Shown one piece after another: positions 6,119 to 10,298 of a stretch of 10,298 nucleotides of DNA (position 1 is its first letter; each line of letters opens with the position of its first letter). The DNA is from Rhodoferax sp. (GTDB lineage Bacteria; Pseudomonadota; Gammaproteobacteria; Burkholderiales; Burkholderiaceae), in assembly GCA_028292075.1 (NCBI GenBank), contig JAQGNA010000173.1, forward strand, positions 1 to 10,298. The letters run 5' to 3'. Below the pieces are notes generated by a model. The model worked only from the letters and a program-made list of their open reading frames with translations, did not search any database and was not told where the DNA came from. The position numbers were made by a program, and so were the translations under genes.

Positions 6119-7375
6119 TCAGGCCGCGCAGGAACGAAAGCCGACGAAGCGCACATCGTCTCCCGGCAAGGCAAAGCCACGAAATTTCGGGTACTTCATG
6201 CGCGCCCGTGTCGCGAACGAGGCACCGCGCAGCACCCGGGCCCGGCCGAACCACGGCACTGAATAACCAATCCAGGGATCGGCGCTGAAACCGTCCCAGG
6301 GCCGGAAGACGCTGGCCGTCCACTCGTGCACCTCGCCCCAGCGGAAGCCGCGCCGCGCGGCCGTCATTGCGGCCATCTCCCATTCGGCCTCGGTGGGCAG
6401 GCGGCGGCCGGCCCAGCGGCACCAGGCGTCGGCCTCCCACCAGCTCATGTGCATGGCCGGCTGGTGGCCCGCCATGCGCAGCGGCGTGCCGAAACGGGTC
6501 TGCATGACCGCGCCGCTGGCAACGCCGATGTGTTCCACATAGCGGGGCGCGCGCCGGCCTTCGCGCCCGGCCTGGCCTTCGACCCAGGCCCATCCGTCAG
6601 GGTGCCAGAACTCGGCGCGGTCGTAGCCGCCATCGTCGACGAACTCCACGTACTGCGCCCAGGTCACAGGCTGCGCGTCGATTTCGCATTCAGGAAGCGC
6701 CACCGGATGCGCCCATTTCTCGTTGTCGAACACGAAGCCGCCAGGCTCCGAACCCAGCCGCCAGGTGGTCGCCGGCAGCAGCAATGGCTCGCGCACCTGC
6801 GCCGGCCCGGGAGGCGCCACGGCCAGCGGCAGGCCCCGCGACTGCGCCAGCGTGATCAGCTGCTCGCCGCGCAGGTCTTCGTGGAACAGGGCCAGACGGT
6901 AGAAATACAGCGCCTCGTCCTTGTCGGGTGTCTTTTCGAGCAGCTCCAGCGTGCTTTCGAGTGTCTCGAGGAGATAGCTCTTCGTCGTGCCCAGCCCGGG
7001 CACGTCTGCAGGCGATGACTTGCCTGCCGGCGGCATCTGCTCCGGATTCCACCAGCGGTCGGCATGCGGTTCGATCGAGCCCAGACGCACCGGTTGCGAC
7101 GGACAGGCGCTGCCCAGGGCGCGTTGCGTATTTCGCCCGAGCCAGGCCTCCGCCATCCAGCCCACGTGGCCTGCCAGCCAGAGCGGCTCCGGCCCATTGG
7201 CCGGCGCATCGGGCGAGGAGCGCAGCGTGTGCGCGCTGCCCGATTCGAACTGGTCCAACAGGTGCAGGGTGTGGTTGCGGGCGTCCATCAGGGCCAGCGA
7301 CAGCAGGTCACGGCCGGCTCGGCGCATGTCTGGCGAATCGATGGCCGCGGGCGGCGCTGAATAAAGAGACGGCAT
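6119..7375 (-). CDS. EgtB/SenA-type nonheme-iron C-S/C-Se bond-forming enzyme with altered metal motif
   Basis: The 418-residue product has the two-domain layout of ergothioneine sulfoxide synthase EgtB and its relative SenA (selenoneine synthase, known from Variovorax). These enzymes join a sulfur or selenium donor to hercynine using iron and oxygen. The N-terminal DinB-like helical domain (about 20-180) has LWLAGHVGWMAEAW with His70 and LALFHEDLRGEQ at 162-172. The C-terminal FGE-sulfatase-like domain (about 212-415) has FDNEKWAHPV, SWWEADAWCRWAGRRLPTEAEWE and ends RFVGFRSCAA. The usual HxxxHxE motif reads His165-x3-Arg169-x-Glu171, so one of the three iron-ligand histidines appears replaced (CGC codon, one base from CAC). 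No senB, senC, egtD or other pathway gene is in the window, so EgtB and SenA cannot be told apart here. An in-frame ATG at 7390 is an alternative start, and neither has a strong ribosome binding site. The gene diverges from the TRAP genes. Confidence 0.85.
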   Translation of the reverse strand: MPSLYSAPPAAIDSPDMRRAGRDLLSLALMDARNHTLHLLDQFESGSAHTLRSSPDAPANGPEPLWLAGHVGWMAEAWLGRNTQRALGSACPSQPVRLGSIEPHADRWWNPEQMPPAGKSSPADVPGLGTTKSYLLETLESTLELLEKTPDKDEALYFYRLALFHEDLRGEQLITLAQSRGLPLAVAPPGPAQVREPLLLPATTWRLGSEPGGFVFDNEKWAHPVALPECEIDAQPVTWAQYVEFVDDGGYDRAEFWHPDGWAWVEGQAGREGRRAPRYVEHIGVASGAVMQTRFGTPLRMAGHQPAMHMSWWEADAWCRWAGRRLPTEAEWEMAAMTAARRGFRWGEVHEWTASVFRPWDGFSADPWIGYSVPWFGRARVLRGASFATRARMKYPKFRGFALPGDDVRFVGFRSCAA

Positions 7376-7477
7376 GGCCCCATTATTCATCCACGCTTCG
7401 GGTCCACATGTCGGAGCGCACCGGCAGACCCGGGTTTTCCCTTGCGCAAGCCACGCGACCTTGGCGACCCCGCACCC

Positions 7478-7483
7478 TACAAT
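7478..7483 (+). promoter_or_regulatory. Candidate -10 box in the TRAP leader (TACAAT)
   Basis: TACAAT matches the -10 consensus at five of six positions, but no clear -35 lies at 16-18 bp. Transcription from it would start near 7490, immediately before the terminator-like hairpin at 7501 and about 115 bp before the first TRAP gene. Confidence 0.35.
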
Positions 7484-7500
7484 TCCGCAGCCGCAACACA

Positions 7501-7542
7501 ACACGCAGCCCAGGCGTTCCAACGCCCAGGCTGCGTGTTTTT
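7501..7542 (+). terminator. Terminator-like hairpin in the leader of the TRAP genes
   Basis: A 10-bp stem (ACACGCAGCC at 7501-7510 with 7529-7538), a CA/CA internal mismatch, and a 5-bp upper stem (GGCGT at 7513-7517 with 7522-7526) with loop TCCA are followed by five T. This is a good intrinsic terminator on the plus strand, yet no plus-strand gene precedes it and dctQ starts 62 bp beyond. It could be a transcription attenuator or the end of a very short RNA. Confidence 0.7.
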
Positions 7543-7604
7543 GCATCTGGCGCCCGTCCTTGCTGACGTGGCGCTTACTTTAACGAACGACACAGGAAGA
7601 CGCC

Positions 7605-8207
7605 ATGCGTGCCTTATTGAAGTTCTCCAATGCCGTCGATGCGCTCAACGGGTTCATTGGCAAATACGTGATCTGGTTGATCCTTGCCTCCACGGTGATC
7701 AGCGGCTTGAATGCCGTGGTGCGCAAGGTGTTCAACTCGAGCTCCAACGCCTACCTCGAGATCCAGTGGTATCTGTTCGCGGCGGCCTTTCTGCTGGCCG
7801 CCGGCTACACGCTGCTCAATGGCGAGCACGTGAAGATCGACGTGGTCACCAGCCGCTTCTCGAAGCGCGTGCAGACCTGGCTCGACGTGGTCGGCTTCAC
7901 GCTGTTCCTCACGCCGCTGTGCCTGGCCGTGCTCTATTACGGCATTCCGTTCTTCCTCAAGGGATTCCATTCTGGCGAGATGTCGTCCAACGCTGGCGGC
8001 CTGGTGCGCTGGCCGGTCTACGCCATGATTCCGCTGGGGTTCGGCCTGCTGCTGTTGCAGGGCCTGTCGGAGCTGATCAAGCGAATCGCTTTTCTGAACG
8101 GCCTGATCGAAGACCCGACCGCCAAGAAGGTGGAGAAATCGGCCGAAGAAGAACTGGCCGAGGCCATCGCCCGGCTGGCCGAAGCCAAAGTCCAAAAAGC
8201 CGACTGA
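7605..8207 (+). CDS. dctQ: TRAP transporter small membrane subunit (DctQ family)
   Basis: DctQ-type proteins pair with the large DctM subunit in ion-driven TRAP uptake of organic anions such as carboxylates. The 200-residue product has four hydrophobic segments (about 22-42, 54-72, 95-117, 136-155). Between segments two and three it has the family signature GYTLLNGEHVKIDVV (67-81). The pattern EIQWYLFAAAFLLAAGYT resembles the mannitol/chloroaromatic subgroup. A charged, helical cytoplasmic tail follows (170-200, rich in Glu, Lys and Ala), possibly a coiled coil. The ATG has AGGA seven bases upstream. The stop is 15 bp before dctM, so the two are co-transcribed. A terminator-like hairpin precedes the gene. 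The substrate cannot be told, because specificity lies in the periplasmic binding protein, which is not in view. Confidence 0.93.
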   Translation: MRALLKFSNAVDALNGFIGKYVIWLILASTVISGLNAVVRKVFNSSSNAYLEIQWYLFAAAFLLAAGYTLLNGEHVKIDVVTSRFSKRVQTWLDVVGFTLFLTPLCLAVLYYGIPFFLKGFHSGEMSSNAGGLVRWPVYAMIPLGFGLLLLQGLSELIKRIAFLNGLIEDPTAKKVEKSAEEELAEAIARLAEAKVQKAD

Positions 8208-8222
8208 CCCCCAGGAGACCTC

Positions 8223-10016
8223 ATGGCATTCTTCATCACCAACCTGGCCCCGATCATGTTCGCGGGCCTGATCGTCTTCCTGCTGATGGGCTTTCCGGTG
8301 GCCTTCAGCCTCGGCGCCTGCGGCCTCTTCTTCGGCTTCATCGGCGTGGAGCTGGGCGTGCTGCCCGAAGCGCTGCTGCAGGCCTTGCCGCTGCGCATCT
8401 TCGGCATCATGCAGAACGACACGCTGCTGGCGATTCCCTTCTTCACGCTCATGGGCCTGATCCTTGAGCGCAGCGGCATGGCCGAGGACCTGCTCGACAC
8501 CATCGGCCAGCTGTTCGGCCCGGTCCGCGGTGGCCTGGCGCTGGCCGTCATCCTGGTCGGCGCGCTGCTGGCCGCCACCACCGGCGTGGTCGCCGCCTCG
8601 GTCATCTCGATGGGCCTGATCTCGCTGCCCATCATGCTGCGCTACGGCTATGACCGGCGCCTGGCATCGGGCGTGATCGCCGCATCGGGGACGCTGGCGC
8701 AGATCATCCCGCCTTCGCTGGTGCTCATCATCATGGCCGACCAGCTGGGCCGCAGCGTCGGCGAGATGTACAAGGGCGCGTTCCTGCCGGGCTTCATCCT
8801 CACCGGCTTCTACATCGCCTACGTGATCCTGCTGGCGATCTTCAAGCCGACCTGGGTGCCCGCGCTGCCACTTGAGGCCCGCACGATCCGCGAGGACAAC
8901 GGCAAGGGCGGCCTGCTGTCATTGCTGCTGCTGACCATCGCCTCGACCGCCCTCGCCGTCTACTTCGGCGAACACTATGCCCAGGTACTCACCTGGTGGA
9001 AGGGCGAGACGGTTGAATCGGTGGCCACCGACGAGACCATCGTCGTCTCGATGTGCGCCGGCGTGCTGCTGGCGCTGGTGCTGGCGCTGATCAACAAAGT
9101 CACCCGGCTCGGACTTCTCTCGCGCATGGCCGAACGCGTGACCTTCGTGCTGATCCCGCCGCTGCTGCTGATCTTCCTGGTGCTGGGCACCATCTTCCTC
9201 GGCATCGCGACCCCGACCGAAGGCGGCGCGATGGGCGCCCTGGGCGCCTTCATCATGGCCCTGGTGCGTGGCCGGCTCAGCATGAGCCTGCTGAAGCAGG
9301 CCCTGAACACAACCACCAAGCTGTCGTGCTTCGTGGTGTTCATCCTGATCGGCTCCACGGTGTTCAGCCTCGTCTTCCAGGGCGTGGACGGCCCGCGCTG
9401 GGTGGAGCACCTGCTTGGCGGGCTGCCAGGCGGCCCGCTCGGCTTCCTGATCGTGGTCAACATCATGATCTTCTTCCTCGCCTTCTTCCTCGACTTCTTC
9501 GAGCTGTCGTTCATCGTGGTGCCGCTGCTGGCACCGGTGGCGCAAAAGCTGGGCATCGACCTGATCTGGTTTGGCGTGCTGCTGGCCGTCAACATGCAGA
9601 CGTCCTTCATGCACCCGCCGTTCGGCTTCGCCCTGTTCTACCTGCGCAGCGTGGCGCCGAACAAGGCCTACACCGACCGCGTGACCAAGAAACTGATCCA
9701 GCCGGTGACCACCATGCAGATCTACTGGGGCGCCGTGCCCTTCGTGCTGATCCAGATCGTCATGGTGGGCCTGATCATTGCCTTCCCGGGCATCGTCTCG
9801 AGCGGCCTGGACAAGGCGGAGGTCTATGACCTCGAGAAAGTGCAGCGCGAGATGGAGGCCAACATGCCCGCATCCGACGCCCCGGCGCCCGCTCCAGAGC
9901 CTGGCGCCTCGGAACCCGAAGGCGCCGCGGCACCGGCGGAAGGCAAGACGGAAGGCAAGACGGAAGACGATCCGATGAAGGCGCTGCAGGACTCCATGTC
10001 CACCGAAAAGAAGTAG
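8223..10016 (+). CDS. dctM: TRAP transporter large membrane subunit (DctM family), extended form
   Basis: DctM forms the elevator-type transport core of TRAP transporters in the inner membrane. The 597-residue product is strongly hydrophobic, with many transmembrane helices. It has family landmarks LIPIML-like SLPIMLRYGYDRRLASGVIA (134-153), SGTLAQIIPPS (155-165), the signature GIATPTEGGAMGALGA (327-342) and NMQTSFMHPPFGFALFYLR (457-475), the last typical of the subgroup with long permeases. It is longer than classical DctM (about 430): a loop region at about 210-300 is expanded, and a hydrophilic tail (about 526-597) is rich in Pro, Ala and Glu with a tandem EGKT repeat. AGGAG stands five bases before the ATG. 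The gene follows dctQ by 15 bp and is closed by a strong terminator. No dctP is recognisable next to it. Confidence 0.94.
   Translation: MAFFITNLAPIMFAGLIVFLLMGFPVAFSLGACGLFFGFIGVELGVLPEALLQALPLRIFGIMQNDTLLAIPFFTLMGLILERSGMAEDLLDTIGQLFGPVRGGLALAVILVGALLAATTGVVAASVISMGLISLPIMLRYGYDRRLASGVIAASGTLAQIIPPSLVLIIMADQLGRSVGEMYKGAFLPGFILTGFYIAYVILLAIFKPTWVPALPLEARTIREDNGKGGLLSLLLLTIASTALAVYFGEHYAQVLTWWKGETVESVATDETIVVSMCAGVLLALVLALINKVTRLGLLSRMAERVTFVLIPPLLLIFLVLGTIFLGIATPTEGGAMGALGAFIMALVRGRLSMSLLKQALNTTTKLSCFVVFILIGSTVFSLVFQGVDGPRWVEHLLGGLPGGPLGFLIVVNIMIFFLAFFLDFFELSFIVVPLLAPVAQKLGIDLIWFGVLLAVNMQTSFMHPPFGFALFYLRSVAPNKAYTDRVTKKLIQPVTTMQIYWGAVPFVLIQIVMVGLIIAFPGIVSSGLDKAEVYDLEKVQREMEANMPASDAPAPAPEPGASEPEGAAAPAEGKTEGKTEDDPMKALQDSMSTEKK
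9938..9968 (+). repeat. 12-bp tandem repeat in the dctM 3' end
   Basis: GGAAGGCAAGAC occurs twice in tandem (9938-9949 and 9950-9961), followed by the partial copy GGAAGAC. It encodes EGKT-EGKT-E in the cytoplasmic tail. In-frame 12-base units can expand or contract without breaking the gene. Confidence 0.8.
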
Positions 10017-10053
10017 CAGCAACATGGGCGAGGCAACGCCTCACCCCTACGCC

Positions 10054-10087
10054 AAAGGCCCTGCCCTCACCGGCAGGGCCTTTTTTT
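10054..10087 (+). terminator. Intrinsic terminator of the TRAP operon
   Basis: A perfect 12-bp stem (AAAGGCCCTGCC at 10054-10065 with 10072-10083) with loop CTCACC runs into seven T (10081-10087). It lies 37 bp after the dctM stop codon. Confidence 0.93.
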
Positions 10088-10180
10088 GCGGGTGGGCAGG
10101 CGCGGCCGACCGTTCGCCGCGGCCATGCCATTCGTGTCGCACCGGCGCATCCTTCGCAGCTTTTTAGAAAACAGGCGCGC

Positions 10181-10206
10181 AAAAAAAAGTCCTCCCGAAG
10201 GAGGAC
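10181..10206 (-). terminator. Intrinsic terminator of the right-edge minus-strand gene
   Basis: On the minus strand GTCCTCC-TTCG-GGAGGAC, a 7-bp stem closed by a stable UUCG tetraloop, is followed by eight T. It ends transcription of the gene whose stop is at 10226, facing the dctM terminator about 100 bp away. Confidence 0.92.
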
Positions 10207-10225
10207 CTGGCCGAGGGCAAGGAGC

Positions 10226-10298
10226 TCAGAGCTTCTGGGTTGCCATGAAGGTGTCGAAGCGGCTTTCGGCGAAGCGGAACCACAGCACCTGGTCGCGC
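10226..10298 (-). CDS. 3' end of an unrecognised gene (23 codons visible)
   Basis: Reading the minus strand from the window edge gives RDQVLWFRFAESRFDTFMATQ, then KL and TGA. The strong intrinsic terminator 20 bp beyond the stop supports a real gene ending here. Twenty-three residues are too few to assign a family. A TRAP substrate-binding protein would fit the neighbourhood, but the residues do not show this. Confidence 0.6.
   Translation of the reverse strand, partial: RDQVLWFRFAESRFDTFMATQKL

Noticed and set aside
7442..8467. 341-codon plus-strand frame overlapping dctQ and the dctM start
   Set aside because: It is in a different frame from the two clear TRAP subunits and gives an Arg-rich product without motifs.
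8919..10025. 368-codon minus-strand open frame opposite dctM
   Set aside because: His/Gln/Glu-rich antisense translation of hydrophobic membrane-protein codons; no ribosome binding site or recognisable domain.

Overview
The window looks like chromosomal DNA from a GC-rich betaproteobacterium, most likely Burkholderiales and probably family Comamonadaceae (Acidovorax/Variovorax-like). This rests on the close resemblance of the RimO, PhaR and RelA proteins to what I remember of that family, on strong G/C codon bias, and on the TRAP permease subtype. No insertion sequence, phage gene, CRISPR array or rRNA is visible. It reads as ordinary core chromosome with a few less familiar pieces.

Layout. 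At the left edge, on the minus strand, lies the 5' part of rimO (ribosomal protein S12 methylthiotransferase), preceded by phaR (polyhydroxyalkanoate repressor). A CTGC-N3-GCAG palindrome, matching the known PhaR recognition pattern, sits against the probable phaR promoter and suggests autorepression. Divergent from phaR is a gene for a small exported protein with four cysteines after its signal peptide (1588-2058). It converges on an unrecognised 119-residue gene on the minus strand (2072-2431).

The middle is a minus-strand block: a nonheme-iron enzyme of the EgtB/SenA type (6119-7375), an alpha/beta hydrolase (4997-5980), relA (2707-4989) and a tRNA-Val(GAC) gene (2540-2614). The hydrolase and relA are 7 bp apart and almost certainly share a transcript. 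The tRNA has its own extended -10 promoter just after the relA stop codon and a strong intrinsic terminator. The EgtB/SenA-type protein carries Arg where the second His of the HxxxHxE metal-binding motif is expected.

The right part is a plus-strand pair encoding the small and large membrane subunits of a TRAP transporter (7605-8207 and 8223-10016), closed by a strong terminator. No substrate-binding subunit is identifiable in the window. A terminator-like hairpin lies in the leader before the pair. At the right edge the last 23 codons of an unrecognised minus-strand gene appear, with its own UUCG-loop terminator.

The genes serve separate household roles (ribosome modification, PHA storage control, stringent response, translation, solute uptake). 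I do not see a clear multi-gene novel system. The best leads are the altered EgtB/SenA-type enzyme, the hydrolase-relA coupling with an inverted repeat around its candidate promoter, and the TRAP leader hairpin.
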